Positions 26,877 to 35,489 of a DNA stretch of 64,000 nt are shown one piece after another. This DNA is from Myxococcota bacterium (lineage in GTDB: Bacteria > Myxococcota_A > UBA796 > JAFGLY01). The notes below the pieces were generated by a model that was not told the DNA's origin, did not search any database, and saw only the letters and a program-made list of their open reading frames with translations. The stretch covers positions 1-64,000 of the forward strand of contig JAJRWT010000063.1 in the NCBI GenBank assembly GCA_024276675.1. The letters are read 5' to 3'. The position numbers and the translations under genes are program-made. Position 1 is the stretch's first letter; every line of letters starts with the position of its first letter.

Positions 26877-29604
26877 GCCTTCGATAGATGCGAGGAAGCC
26901 GTGCGGGGAGGGCCTCTATGCGATCTATGATCGTGTAGCCGGTCTCGCCGTACATCCTGCGCAGGTATTCCCTGCCCTGGGGGTCAACGGTGATACAGAA
27001 GGGATGTACGCCCATCTTGCGGGCCTCCCGCAAGGCCATGCGGGTGTCTTCCTGGGCATACCTGTCGTGGTAGTCGTGGCACCCACAGTCCAGGGGCTTG
27101 CCGTCCGACAGGATCATCAGGAGCTTCACCTGGGCCGGGAAACCGTCCAGCCTGGCGGTGGCGTGCCTGATGGCCGCTCCATCACGGTTTTCCATGCGCC
27201 AGCCCATTCTGCCGATGCGCCGACGGATGGCGGCCCCGTGGGGCTGGTGAAAGTCCTTGGCCACGTAGAAGGCCACCTGGTCGCGCCCGTATCCAGAGAA
27301 GCCGAAGATGGCGAAGCTGTCTCCGATGGCCTCCAGTGCTTCGGCCATGAGTACCAGGGCTTCCTTTTCCACCTGGATCACTCGCTTGCCGTCCCTCCCC
27401 ACCACTTCGTTTGTTGAAGAAGACATGTCCAGCAGGAACGCCACCGCCACGTCCCTCCGATCGCGCCGTTTTCGCTGGTAGAGCCGATCCGAGGGCACAT
27501 CGCCCGTCCGGCGCGCTATGACGGCAGACACGACTCGATCCAGATCAAGGGAGTCGCCGTCGCTGAGGGCCCTCTCCAGCGCCATGTCCCGAGGCCGAAG
27601 CGCCTCGAACTGCCGCCGAAGCGTCAGGATCATGGAGCGATTGGCGCTCATGACCTGCTGAACGAAACCCTCGCTGCCCTCGGCCAGGGGCAGCTCCATC
27701 ACCCGCACCCAGTCGGGCTTGTAGTCACCGATTCCGGCGTCCCACTCGTGGTATGAAGCCAGCCTCTCCGCTCTGCCAGGCCTGGATGGTTCCATGACGC
27801 CCTCTTTGAGGGGCCGCGCCAGTTGTCCCATGGACGGAGCCGGTGGCTCACGGTCTTCCACCAGGCCTCCGGATGGCCCTTCCCGCGAGGCGAGCCAGGC
27901 TTCCATTTCCCTGTAATCCACCGGCACCCGTGAACTCCGGAGAACGCGCCTCACCTGGGAGTAGCTGGCGGCTTCGCCCCGTTGCTTGAACTTGTCGAGG
28001 ACACTGTAGATGCGTTCGTCCAGCGACCTGCTGGCCCGGCTCCTGCGCTGTGGAGCCAGCGTTGCCCCAGGGGGAGCCGATTCGGCGGCCTCCGGGGAGG
28101 ATTTCGAAGGGAATCCAGCAGGGCTTACGGGCCGTTTCCCGTGGTGGGGCGGAGACGCACGCCGGCGCCGAAACCTGCCGGCGCGGGCAGTCCGAATGTC
28201 GCGCGGAGGGGGCCCCAGGTTGGAGGCTCGTTGCTCCAGCCCGAGCAGCATTGGATAGAGTTCGACCAGAAGCTGAGCCGAAGCGGCAACATCCTTGCCC
28301 CGGGCCTTCACGGGTTCGATTCGTTCCCAGGCCCGGTCCACCAGGTCTTGCACCATGGGGGACAGGTGGTCGGGTCGCCCGACAGGCCCCAACCCCGCCA
28401 GATCCTGGGAATCAGGAGCCCAGGCCCGCCGGGCCAGCAGCTCCAATACCCTCTCCACGGCACCCAGCGAGGCCGGATCCGGCCGCAGGCCGGCCAGGGG
28501 GGCGGTCAACCGGGCCCTAGCCCTGGCCACTCCAGGATAGAAGCTATCCAGGGCCGCCAGTACGCGGGTGTCCTCTATGACCTGGAACAGGTTCCGGGCC
28601 AGGCGGCTCCGGGGCATGGATCTGAACAAGCGTTCCAGCTCCGATTCGCCCGGGCGTCGATTAGGCCATTCTCCCGGCAGGTCGTCCAGGTAGAGATCGA
28701 AGGTGCCGAACTCCAGGTAGCCGGCAGCGTGGGCAGTACCCACCCGGTAGACCTGGAAGTCGCGTTCGTCGCCGAACATGTCTACCACGTCGGGAAGGTA
28801 GATGTCGTGGCCATCGGTGAAGGCCCGGGCGGAGCGGCCACCCTGCACGGGATCCAGGGACTGTTGCAGGCTGCCCGCAGACAGGATGCGCACATCTTCT
28901 CCGCAATGGGCCCTGGCGTAGAGAGAGAGTACGCCCAGTACGTCCTTGAGGGCCAGTCCACGGCGCAGTTTCTTCAGGGCAGTGAGGGCGGCATCCGACT
29001 CCACCCTCAAGAAGCTGGCCAACTTGCGCTGGTCTTCCAGGTGCAGCTTCATGCCCTGCTCCAGGAAACGCCGCAGACTCCGGTCGTTCATCTCCGACAG
29101 GAGTACGGGGAGCTGCTGGGCAACGGGAAGAACCAGCCGAGGCCGTCGCTGGATGGTCCATTCCAGGATGTCCAGCAGGCGCCGCCTGTGGGACTCCTCC
29201 ACCCTGGCGAGTTGCATGGGGAGCAGCTCGGCCAGCTCCCTGGCCAGCAGCACGTCCAGAGCGGCGCTCCTGTCGAGCAGCCGGCCGTAGTCCCTGGCGA
29301 GGCCGGTGCCCAGGGTGTCCTGCATGGCCATGGCGTTGCGCAGGTACAACAAGCCCAGAGCCCGATCTCTCTGTATGAGCCCACCCGCCGGCCTGGCCAA
29401 CTGGCCCAGGCGGTCTACGGGCCCCAGCAAAGCCTCTCCCAGCAATCGAGCCGAGCGCCACAAGCCCTGCTCCAGCCGGTCCCGCACGGACCCGGAGCCA
29501 GGAGCCTGGGGACGGTGATTCGCGGAACCAGAGGAATCCTGGCGATGGTTCAGTTCTTCTCCTGGGGAGTCCATGGAATTCCCGGGTGGCGGATCAGCAA
29601 CCAT
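26866..29604 (-). CDS. VWA-domain partner, NorD/CbbO-like (second copy, long form)
   Basis: The 912-residue protein has a long helical N-terminal region, a basic Arg/Ser/Pro-rich linker (about 455-540) and a C-terminal VWA domain. The domain carries an altered but functional-looking MIDAS: D726-M-S728-S-S730-T. LMILSDGKPLDC and a Cys/His-rich CGCHDYHDRY follow. NorD/CbbO homologues present client enzymes to the AAA+ partner. It is encoded 16 bases downstream of the second NorQ-like gene, so the two are co-transcribed. Compared with the first copy it has about 230 extra residues, mostly N-terminal and linker. The start ATG at 29604 is reasonable; an in-frame ATG ten codons later is an alternative. 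Confidence 0.9.
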   Translation of the reverse strand: MVADPPPGNSMDSPGEELNHRQDSSGSANHRPQAPGSGSVRDRLEQGLWRSARLLGEALLGPVDRLGQLARPAGGLIQRDRALGLLYLRNAMAMQDTLGTGLARDYGRLLDRSAALDVLLARELAELLPMQLARVEESHRRRLLDILEWTIQRRPRLVLPVAQQLPVLLSEMNDRSLRRFLEQGMKLHLEDQRKLASFLRVESDAALTALKKLRRGLALKDVLGVLSLYARAHCGEDVRILSAGSLQQSLDPVQGGRSARAFTDGHDIYLPDVVDMFGDERDFQVYRVGTAHAAGYLEFGTFDLYLDDLPGEWPNRRPGESELERLFRSMPRSRLARNLFQVIEDTRVLAALDSFYPGVARARARLTAPLAGLRPDPASLGAVERVLELLARRAWAPDSQDLAGLGPVGRPDHLSPMVQDLVDRAWERIEPVKARGKDVAASAQLLVELYPMLLGLEQRASNLGPPPRDIRTARAGRFRRRRASPPHHGKRPVSPAGFPSKSSPEAAESAPPGATLAPQRRSRASRSLDERIYSVLDKFKQRGEAASYSQVRRVLRSSRVPVDYREMEAWLASREGPSGGLVEDREPPAPSMGQLARPLKEGVMEPSRPGRAERLASYHEWDAGIGDYKPDWVRVMELPLAEGSEGFVQQVMSANRSMILTLRRQFEALRPRDMALERALSDGDSLDLDRVVSAVIARRTGDVPSDRLYQRKRRDRRDVAVAFLLDMSSSTNEVVGRDGKRVIQVEKEALVLMAEALEAIGDSFAIFGFSGYGRDQVAFYVAKDFHQPHGAAIRRRIGRMGWRMENRDGAAIRHATARLDGFPAQVKLLMILSDGKPLDCGCHDYHDRYAQEDTRMALREARKMGVHPFCITVDPQGREYLRRMYGETGYTIIDRIEALPARLPRIYRRLST

Positions 29605-29620
29605 GCAAACCCCGATAGTC

Positions 29621-30433
29621 CTACAGGAAGTCGGCCGTCAATTCGTCGATGGTGCGCGACAGGTCGGGATCATCGGTGAGAGAGCTGCTCATGGCCGCCT
29701 TGCACGAGTCCCGGGGCGATGCCCCCTGGGACATGAGCTTGGCGGCATAGATGAGCAACCGCGTGGAGACGCCTTCTTCCAGGCCCCGGTCGGTGAGATT
29801 TCTTATCTTGCCGGCGATGTTCACCAGGGCCGAAGCCAGGTGTTCGTCTATGCCGGTCTCGGTGCGGACGATGGCGGCTTCCTGTTCGGGGGGGGGGAAG
29901 TCGAACTCCAAGGTCAGGAAACGCTGCCTGGTGGAGTGCTTGAGTTCCTTCAACACCGACTGGTAGCCCGGGTTGTAGCTGATGACCATCATGAAGGAAT
30001 CGGGAGCCTTCAGCACCGCGCCCAGCTTTTCCAGCGGCAGCAGCCTGCGGTCATCGGTGAGAGGATGGATCACCACGAGGGTGTCTTTTCGGGCCTCTAC
30101 AACTTCGTCCAGGTACACGATTCCCCCGTGCCTCACCGCCGCGGTCAGGGGGCCATCGCACCACACCGTCTCGTCGCCCAGGATAAGAAAGCGGCCCACG
30201 AGGTCCGCCGCGGTAAGATCCTCGTGACAGGCCACCGTGAAGAGGGGCAGCGACAGCTTGTGGGCCATGTGGGTGACAAAGCGGGTCTTGCCACAGCCGG
30301 TGGGCCCTTTCAACAGCACCGGCAAAGACGCCTTCCATGCCTTCTGGAAGAGATCCGCCTCGGATCCCACGGGCAGGTAGTAGGGCTCGTTCCTGACGAT
30401 ATAGTCTTCCACGGGAGGGGTGACCTGCTTCAT
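29621..30433 (-). CDS. MoxR-type AAA+ ATPase, NorQ/CbbQ/GvpN family (second copy)
   Basis: The 270-residue ATPase has Walker A G43-PTGCGK-T50, Walker [11 protein letters not shown], and the [11 protein letters not shown] and [11 protein letters not shown] segments shared with the first copy. The length is typical of CbbQ/NorQ. The ATG at 30433 is chosen because it gives the family-length protein ([19 protein letters not shown]) and has AGGA upstream; an upstream extension to 30598 looks non-coding. Its partner VWA gene follows after 16 bases. It is divergent from nadA. A 7-bp GC-rich hairpin (30466-30483) lies in its presumptive leader and could affect translation or transcription. Confidence 0.92.
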   Translation of the reverse strand: MKQVTPPVEDYIVRNEPYYLPVGSEADLFQKAWKASLPVLLKGPTGCGKTRFVTHMAHKLSLPLFTVACHEDLTAADLVGRFLILGDETVWCDGPLTAAVRHGGIVYLDEVVEARKDTLVVIHPLTDDRRLLPLEKLGAVLKAPDSFMMVISYNPGYQSVLKELKHSTRQRFLTLEFDFPPPEQEAAIVRTETGIDEHLASALVNIAGKIRNLTDRGLEEGVSTRLLIYAAKLMSQGASPRDSCKAAMSSSLTDDPDLSRTIDELTADFL

Positions 30434-30734
30434 GGCTGAATCCTGGACCTTGGGGGAAACAGTGGCGCCGCCTGGTGGCGGCGGCCTGAAGGGACTGCTC
30501 TTGCTGCAAGCTCCACCGGCTGGTAGCGAACAATACCCGTTTCCGGACGGAAAGAAAAACTCTCGTGTCGCGAGACCCGGGAGCCTGGCCCCGGGCAACG
30601 GTCGAATATCCGCCGGAAGTAGTGATCATGTCACGCAAATCACCTGAAACCGCCATTTCCCAACGGAAACTACAGAGTTATTGTTGTAGCGGCATCTTGG
30701 ATTTGCTTCACAGCCCACGAGCAACGGAGAATCC
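30434..30734. other. 301-bp divergent intergenic region between the second norQ-like gene and nadA
   Basis: It contains a 7-bp GC stem with a TGGT loop at 30466-30483 (leader side of the norQ-like gene). A CTACA/TGTAG inverted repeat with a 10-base spacer lies at 30670-30689, upstream of nadA. The ribosome-binding site GGAGA of nadA sits 4 bases before its ATG. No convincing -35/-10 pair was found on either strand. Confidence 0.5.
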
Positions 30735-31673
30735 ATGGCAAGCGACACCCATCCCGACGTCTTCCAGGAAATCGAGCACCTGCGCAAGGAACGTAGGGCC
30801 GTCATACTCGCCCACTACTACCAGGAACCCGACATACAGGACCTGGCCGACTACATAGGCGACTCGCTCCAACTGGCCCGCGAGGCCCAGAAGACCGACG
30901 CAGAAGTCATAGTCTTCTGCGGCGTCCATTTCATGGCCGAAACCGCCAAGATCCTCAACCCCGACAAGGTAGTGCTGCTCCCGGATCTCCAGGCGGGCTG
31001 CTCCCTGGACGAAAGCTGTCCCCCCCAGCAATTGGAGATCTTCAAACAGAAATACCCCGACCACAAGGTGATCTCCTACGTCAACTGCTCCGCCGCGGTC
31101 AAGGCCCTCTCGGATCTCATCTGCACCAGCGCCAACGCCCTGCGCATGGTGGAGTCCTTCCCGCCGGAGCAGCCGCTCATCTTCTGTCCAGACAAGAACC
31201 TGGGCGCCTACGTGAACAAGCAGACGGGCAGGAACATGGTCCTGTGGCCAGGTACCTGTTTCGTCCACGAGACATTCAGCGAAAAGAAGCTGCTGGAACT
31301 CAAGCTCCGTCATCCAGGTGCCATGGTGGTGGCCCACCCAGAGTGCCAGGAGCGCCTGCTGCGGCACGCCCACCACATCGGCAGCACATCCAGTCTGCTC
31401 AAGTACTGCATAGCCAGCGACGCCAGCACGTTCATCGTGGCCACGGAGCCGGGCCTCATCCACCAGATGGAAAAGGCCGCTCCCCACAAGACCTTCCTGG
31501 CCCTTCCCGGCACCGACGAATCCTGCGCCTGCAACGAGTGTACATACATGCGGCTCAACACCCCCGAAAAGATTGCAGCCGCCCTGCGTGATCTGCAACC
31601 GCAGATCCACGTCGACGAGGCCACCCGAACAGCAGCCCTGGTCCCTCTCCAGCGCATGATGGACCTTAGCTGA
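30735..31673 (+). CDS. nadA: Quinolinate synthase
   Basis: The 312-residue enzyme condenses iminoaspartate with dihydroxyacetone phosphate to quinolinate in NAD synthesis. It has the N-terminal VILAHYYQEPDIQDLADYIGDSL signature in parts, plus the expected [4Fe-4S] cysteines: Cys89 (AGCSL), Cys175 (GTCFVHE) and one of the CACNECTYM cysteines (264-269). The three-domain repeat typical of NadA is apparent. The start has GGAGA 4 bases upstream. nadB and nadC are not in this window. Its stop codon lies inside the left arm of a long palindrome. Confidence 0.96.
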   Translation: MASDTHPDVFQEIEHLRKERRAVILAHYYQEPDIQDLADYIGDSLQLAREAQKTDAEVIVFCGVHFMAETAKILNPDKVVLLPDLQAGCSLDESCPPQQLEIFKQKYPDHKVISYVNCSAAVKALSDLICTSANALRMVESFPPEQPLIFCPDKNLGAYVNKQTGRNMVLWPGTCFVHETFSEKKLLELKLRHPGAMVVAHPECQERLLRHAHHIGSTSSLLKYCIASDASTFIVATEPGLIHQMEKAAPHKTFLALPGTDESCACNECTYMRLNTPEKIAAALRDLQPQIHVDEATRTAALVPLQRMMDLS

Positions 31674-31841
31674 GTTCCCATCCGGAAAAGCCTCCCTTCG
31701 CCGAAGCTGCCCATTCCTTCGCCAGGCACGCCCGCGCAACCACTTGAAATAGCGCTGCTATTCCGGTGGGTTGCGCCGACGCACCTGGCTCGAAAGCGAC
31801 TCGCCCCGGCTCGGTCCGCCTTTTCCGGATGGGAACTAGCT
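31668..31841. repeat. Long, exactly registered imperfect palindrome (about 165-174 bp)
   Basis: The outer arms AGTTCCCATCCGGAAAAG (31673-31690) and its exact reverse complement (31820-31837) are 18 bp, extended by AGCT on each side. Three further inner pairs fit the same centre (positions sum to 63510): CCAGG/CCTGG (31722/31784), GCGCAACC/GGTTGCGC (31734/31769) and AATAGC/GCTATT (31748/31757). About 52 of 81 facing positions pair by my count. This is a hairpin-forming or MITE-like element that begins in the nadA stop codon. No transposase is seen. Confidence 0.85.
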
Positions 31842-32149
31842 GACCCCTCTCCGGGCGCCATCCACCCGCCCACAAGCTTGCCCCCCGGTTTCCACGGCTG
31901 CGCTTGCCCCCGGCAGGCTGGGCCTTTGTTGCGCCGTGCTGGGAATCCGGCCCTGCGTGAGCTATAGAACGCACCGGGCCCAGGCGCCGACGTCCCATCC
32001 CGGTGGGCGCCGCCTCCGCCATGGCTCCCATCATGGCCAGGCCACCCGCCCTGGCTCGTCGCAGTCGGCATCCAGTCCCAGGCGGTGCATACCGCACCCG
32101 GTATCTGCAGGGTAGATTACCGCATCATCATTCGCCAGGAGATCCGCGA
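31674..32149. other. 476-bp intergenic region after nadA
   Basis: The first 165 bases are the long palindrome. The remainder (31842-32149) is GC-rich with no convincing gene. A TATAGA at about 31961 lacks a -35. A short TACCG/CGGTA stem lies about 60 bases before the start of the TPM gene. Confidence 0.5.
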
Positions 32150-32755
32150 GTGATCCACACAAACAAAGATTTCGCTTCCAGTGTAGAAAAACTGGTCACA
32201 GAGCTGGAACAGTCCACCGACGCCGAGATCGTGGTGGTGGCCACCCCTCGTTCGGGCAGCTACCGCGACGTGGCCTGGCTGGCCAGTTCGGTCCTGGCCT
32301 TCCTGATGCTGCTGTTCATGCTGTTCAGCCCCTTCCGGTTCGGGACCTACCTGATCCCCATCGACCTCATCGTCGTGGCGGGCGTCGGTGGCTGGCTCGT
32401 GTATCGCAGCCCCCGGGCCATGCGCCTCCTGACACCGGCTTCCCGGCGCAAGAAACAGGTGGCCACCGAGGCCAACAACGCCTTCGTGGAAGAAGTCGTC
32501 CACGGTACCCGCGCCAGGACCGGCATACTCGTGTTCCTGAGCGACTTCGAACAAGCAGTGGTCATTGTCCGGGATCTGGGCCTGGATGGAAAGATCCCCG
32601 GAGCCGCCTGGAACGACATCTCCACCAGGGCTGAAAGCCTGGAAGATTTCCTGGAAATCCTGCGAGCCATCGGCAAGGTCCTGGCCTCCCACGTACCCGC
32701 CATCGAAGGCGACAACCCCGATGAAATCCCCAACGCCCCCAGGATACGACGATGA
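32150..32755 (+). CDS. TPM-domain membrane protein
   Basis: The 201-residue protein has an N-terminal cytoplasmic or periplasmic TPM-like part (residues about 1-35, STDAEIVVVATPRSGSY), two transmembrane helices (about 42-62 and 68-85) and the TPM C-terminal segment (about 100-190, TGILVFLSDFEQAVVIVRD). TPM-domain proteins are membrane factors; some family members are phosphatases or assist photosystem or membrane-complex repair, but the role here is unknown. The start is GTG at 32150 with AGGAG 8 bases upstream. Its stop overlaps the ATG of the Tim44-like gene (ATGA), so they are translationally coupled and probably act together at the membrane. Confidence 0.8.
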   Translation: MIHTNKDFASSVEKLVTELEQSTDAEIVVVATPRSGSYRDVAWLASSVLAFLMLLFMLFSPFRFGTYLIPIDLIVVAGVGGWLVYRSPRAMRLLTPASRRKKQVATEANNAFVEEVVHGTRARTGILVFLSDFEQAVVIVRDLGLDGKIPGAAWNDISTRAESLEDFLEILRAIGKVLASHVPAIEGDNPDEIPNAPRIRR

Positions 32756-34287
32756 TGGCGCTCATCTCCAGGTCTCCCTCCCCCCGGCACGGGCTCGCGG
32801 CACGGCGATTGCTTCTCGAGGTTCTTCCCCTGTTGCTGGCAGGAGCCGTCATCCTGCTTGCGTCGGATCCGGCCCTGGCCCGCGTGGGCGGCGGCAGCAG
32901 CTACAGCGGGGGTTCCAGCAGTTGGGGCGGCGGCAGCAGCTACAGCGGAGGCGGAAGCGCCGACGGACTGATATCCCTGCTCATCTGGCTCCTCATGAGC
33001 AACCCGGTGATAGGCATTCCGGTCCTCATCATCGTCGTGGTCGTCGCCCTCATCAAGAAATCCAGGAGTTCGGGCAGCCAGGTCTACCGAACCCACCAGC
33101 CGCAGGCCTACCGGCCCCCTCCCGCCTTCCGCCCGGAAGTGGTCCGCAGGGTCGACGCCAACTTCAGCGAGCCTGCGTTCCTGGACTTCGCCCAGCTCCT
33201 CTACGCGCGGGTCCACCAGGAACGGGCAGCCGGCAACCTGTCGGTCCTGTCAGCCTACCTTTCATCCCAGGTTTCGTCAGAACTCCAGGAACGTAGCGAG
33301 GGGGTCGACAGGATCCACGACGTGATATTCGGCGCCACCCGCATCGAGGCCTTCCGCATCACCGGCGGCTTCCTGGAATTGTCCGTTTTCTTCGAAACCA
33401 ACATGACGGAGCAGCGCTCCGGCAGCTCCACCCAAATCCTGCTGGAAGAGCGATGGCGTTTCCGAAAACGCCAGGGTGCACTCTCGCCGGCTCCCAAGGA
33501 CCTGCTGGCCATGTCCTGTCCCGGCTGCGGCAACCCGGTGGAGACCCGCCCCAACGGCACATGCGTACACTGCGACAGCCCCGTCGGAGCCGGGCAGATG
33601 TTGTGGCAGGTGAGCCACATCTCCGTCTCGTCCAGCTCGCCCGTCAAGCCTCCCCCTCTCAGCCTGGGTAGCGGCGCCGAGCGCGGTACCGACTTCCCCA
33701 CCGTCTTCGACCCCGCCTACGGGGCACAACTGCGGGCCTTCCGCTCCCGGCACCCTGAATTCAGCATGCAGAAGTTCAAGGACCGCGTGACCGAAACCTT
33801 CATGGCCCTTCAGTCCGCCTGGACCACACAGCGCTGGCAGGACGCCCGCCCCTACGAAACAGACCACTTGTACCAGACCCACAGGTACTGGATGGAACGT
33901 TACAGCCGCTTCAAACTGCGCAACATCCTGGAACAAGTACGCGTGATCGACGTCGTACCCGTGAAGATAACCTCCGATGCCTTCTACGAAGCACTGACCG
34001 TCCGAATCAAGGCATCCATGATCGACTATACCCTGGATTCCCGGGGCAAGGTGGTGGGAGGCGACAAGAACCGCCCCAGGACCTTCACCGAGTACTGGAC
34101 CTTCATCCGCTCGGCCGGCCAGTCCACAGCCCCCCGACAAAAAGCCAACACCTGTCCATCCTGCGGTGCTCCGCTGGACAACGTGAGCCAGACCGGAATC
34201 TGCGGCTACTGCGACGCCAAGATCACCGGTGGAGACTTCGACTGGGTGCTCTCCTCCATCGAGCAGGACGAATCCTACCGTGGCTGA
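32752..34287 (+). CDS. Tim44-like-domain membrane protein with two zinc ribbons
   Basis: The 511-residue protein has a signal or anchor helix (about 20-44), a Gly/Ser-rich tract (about 46-72), a second hydrophobic helix (about 76-102) and two Tim44-like alpha/beta domains (about 140-250 and 330-455). After each comes a four-Cys zinc ribbon: CPGCG...CVHC (about 259-277) and CPSCG...CGYC (about 473-492). Tim44-like domains often bind membranes or large multi-subunit machines. Duplicate domain-plus-ribbon architecture suggests internal duplication. It is coupled upstream to the TPM gene by an ATGA overlap and downstream overlaps the methyltransferase start by 8 bases, so the three are one transcript. 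Confidence 0.8.
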   Translation: MMALISRSPSPRHGLAARRLLLEVLPLLLAGAVILLASDPALARVGGGSSYSGGSSSWGGGSSYSGGGSADGLISLLIWLLMSNPVIGIPVLIIVVVVALIKKSRSSGSQVYRTHQPQAYRPPPAFRPEVVRRVDANFSEPAFLDFAQLLYARVHQERAAGNLSVLSAYLSSQVSSELQERSEGVDRIHDVIFGATRIEAFRITGGFLELSVFFETNMTEQRSGSSTQILLEERWRFRKRQGALSPAPKDLLAMSCPGCGNPVETRPNGTCVHCDSPVGAGQMLWQVSHISVSSSSPVKPPPLSLGSGAERGTDFPTVFDPAYGAQLRAFRSRHPEFSMQKFKDRVTETFMALQSAWTTQRWQDARPYETDHLYQTHRYWMERYSRFKLRNILEQVRVIDVVPVKITSDAFYEALTVRIKASMIDYTLDSRGKVVGGDKNRPRTFTEYWTFIRSAGQSTAPRQKANTCPSCGAPLDNVSQTGICGYCDAKITGGDFDWVLSSIEQDESYRG

Positions 34288-35488
34288 CGCGCCTTCATCC
34301 CGGGATGGCCGAGGCCGGGGCCCGAAGACCTCCGGCAACGGGGATCTGACCGCCGCACTCAGGTCCGCCCTCGTCATAATGCAGCGCAGCTCCGTCCTGC
34401 GCGCCCAGGGGCCCCACACAGCCACCGGGCTGGGTGGGGATCGCTGGACCCACAACTTCCACACCTACCCCGCCGGCATCCATCCTGACTCCGTTGCCAT
34501 ACTGCTGGACCTTCTGCCCCCGGGCCCCATCCTGGATCCATTCTGCGGTGGCGGTACGGTCCTGGTGGAAGCCATGGCCCGCGGCCGCCCGGTTCATGGG
34601 CTGGATATCTCTCCCGTTGCAGTGAAAGTGGCCAGGCTGCGCACCACGCTGGCGAGTCCGGAGTTGCTGACCCGCTTCCGCTCGGCGGCTCGGTCCGCCA
34701 CCGCCCGCGCCAGGACCGAACCCAGGGATCCCCCCCCTCGGCGCCGCCAGCTCCTGGGGCACTGGTACGAAGAACACGTACTGCGGGAGTTGGAGTCACT
34801 GCGCCGCTCCTGCATGAAGAGCCCCGAAGACCTGCGCCCCCTCATGACGGGATGCCTCTCCTCCATCCTGGTGAAGACCAGCTTCCGGAAGAGCGACACC
34901 AACCCGGGCCGCCAGGTGCATCACCGCCCCCCGGGCACGACCGCCGTGCTGTTCCACAAGAAGGCAAGGGAGCTGGCCCGGCGCCTGGAATCCTTCAGAA
35001 ACCAGGTGCCGGAACATACTCCGCCAGCCCTGATTCAACCGGGGGATGCCCGCACCTTCAACACGGGTGGTACCCAGCGCTTTCCCGCCATGCTCACCTC
35101 ACCTCCATACCCCGGCGTCTACGACTACCTGCCCATGCAGCAGCTCCGGCACCTGTGGTTCGACATCGACCCCGGCCAGCCCACCCGCCAGGAGTTGGGC
35201 TCCAGGAGGGCCTTCAGAGCCGACCCCAGAAACGCCCGCCAACACTGGAAAAAAGACACCCTGCGCTGGCTCGCCAGGGCCCGGGGCGCCCTGGGTCCCG
35301 GCGGTCGACTCCTGGTGGTGATGGGTGACGGCCGCTGGGGCCGCAAGGTGGTGGGTGTAGCCGATCCCATCATCCAGATGGCCTCCCAGGCCGGTCTGGC
35401 TCTCGTAGGCCGGGCCAGCGTCATCAGCCACGACAACCCCCAACCCGGCAACAGGCAAGAACACGCACTCCTGTTCAAGAGACCGTGA
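34280..35488 (+). CDS. Orphan DNA methyltransferase (N4/N6 amino type)
   Basis: The 402-residue protein carries the two SAM-methyltransferase signatures of amino-DNA methylases: ILDPFCGGGTVLVEA (the FxGxG SAM site, N-terminal) and LTSPPYPGVYDY (the S/TPPY catalytic motif). The SPPY form is more often seen in N4-cytosine enzymes, but specificity cannot be told by eye. The start is GTG at 34280, overlapping the Tim44-like stop by 8 bases. No restriction endonuclease or specificity subunit lies beside it, so it is probably a solitary methyltransferase or a methylase of other nucleic acid. A MazG-like hydrolase starts 2 bases downstream. Confidence 0.82.
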   Translation: MADAPSSRDGRGRGPKTSGNGDLTAALRSALVIMQRSSVLRAQGPHTATGLGGDRWTHNFHTYPAGIHPDSVAILLDLLPPGPILDPFCGGGTVLVEAMARGRPVHGLDISPVAVKVARLRTTLASPELLTRFRSAARSATARARTEPRDPPPRRRQLLGHWYEEHVLRELESLRRSCMKSPEDLRPLMTGCLSSILVKTSFRKSDTNPGRQVHHRPPGTTAVLFHKKARELARRLESFRNQVPEHTPPALIQPGDARTFNTGGTQRFPAMLTSPPYPGVYDYLPMQQLRHLWFDIDPGQPTRQELGSRRAFRADPRNARQHWKKDTLRWLARARGALGPGGRLLVVMGDGRWGRKVVGVADPIIQMASQAGLALVGRASVISHDNPQPGNRQEHALLFKRP

Positions 35489-35489
35489 A

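Noticed and set aside
28300..28335. tRNA-like T-loop (GGTTCGATTCG)
   Set aside because: It lies inside the long VWA gene and lacks acceptor, D and anticodon stems.
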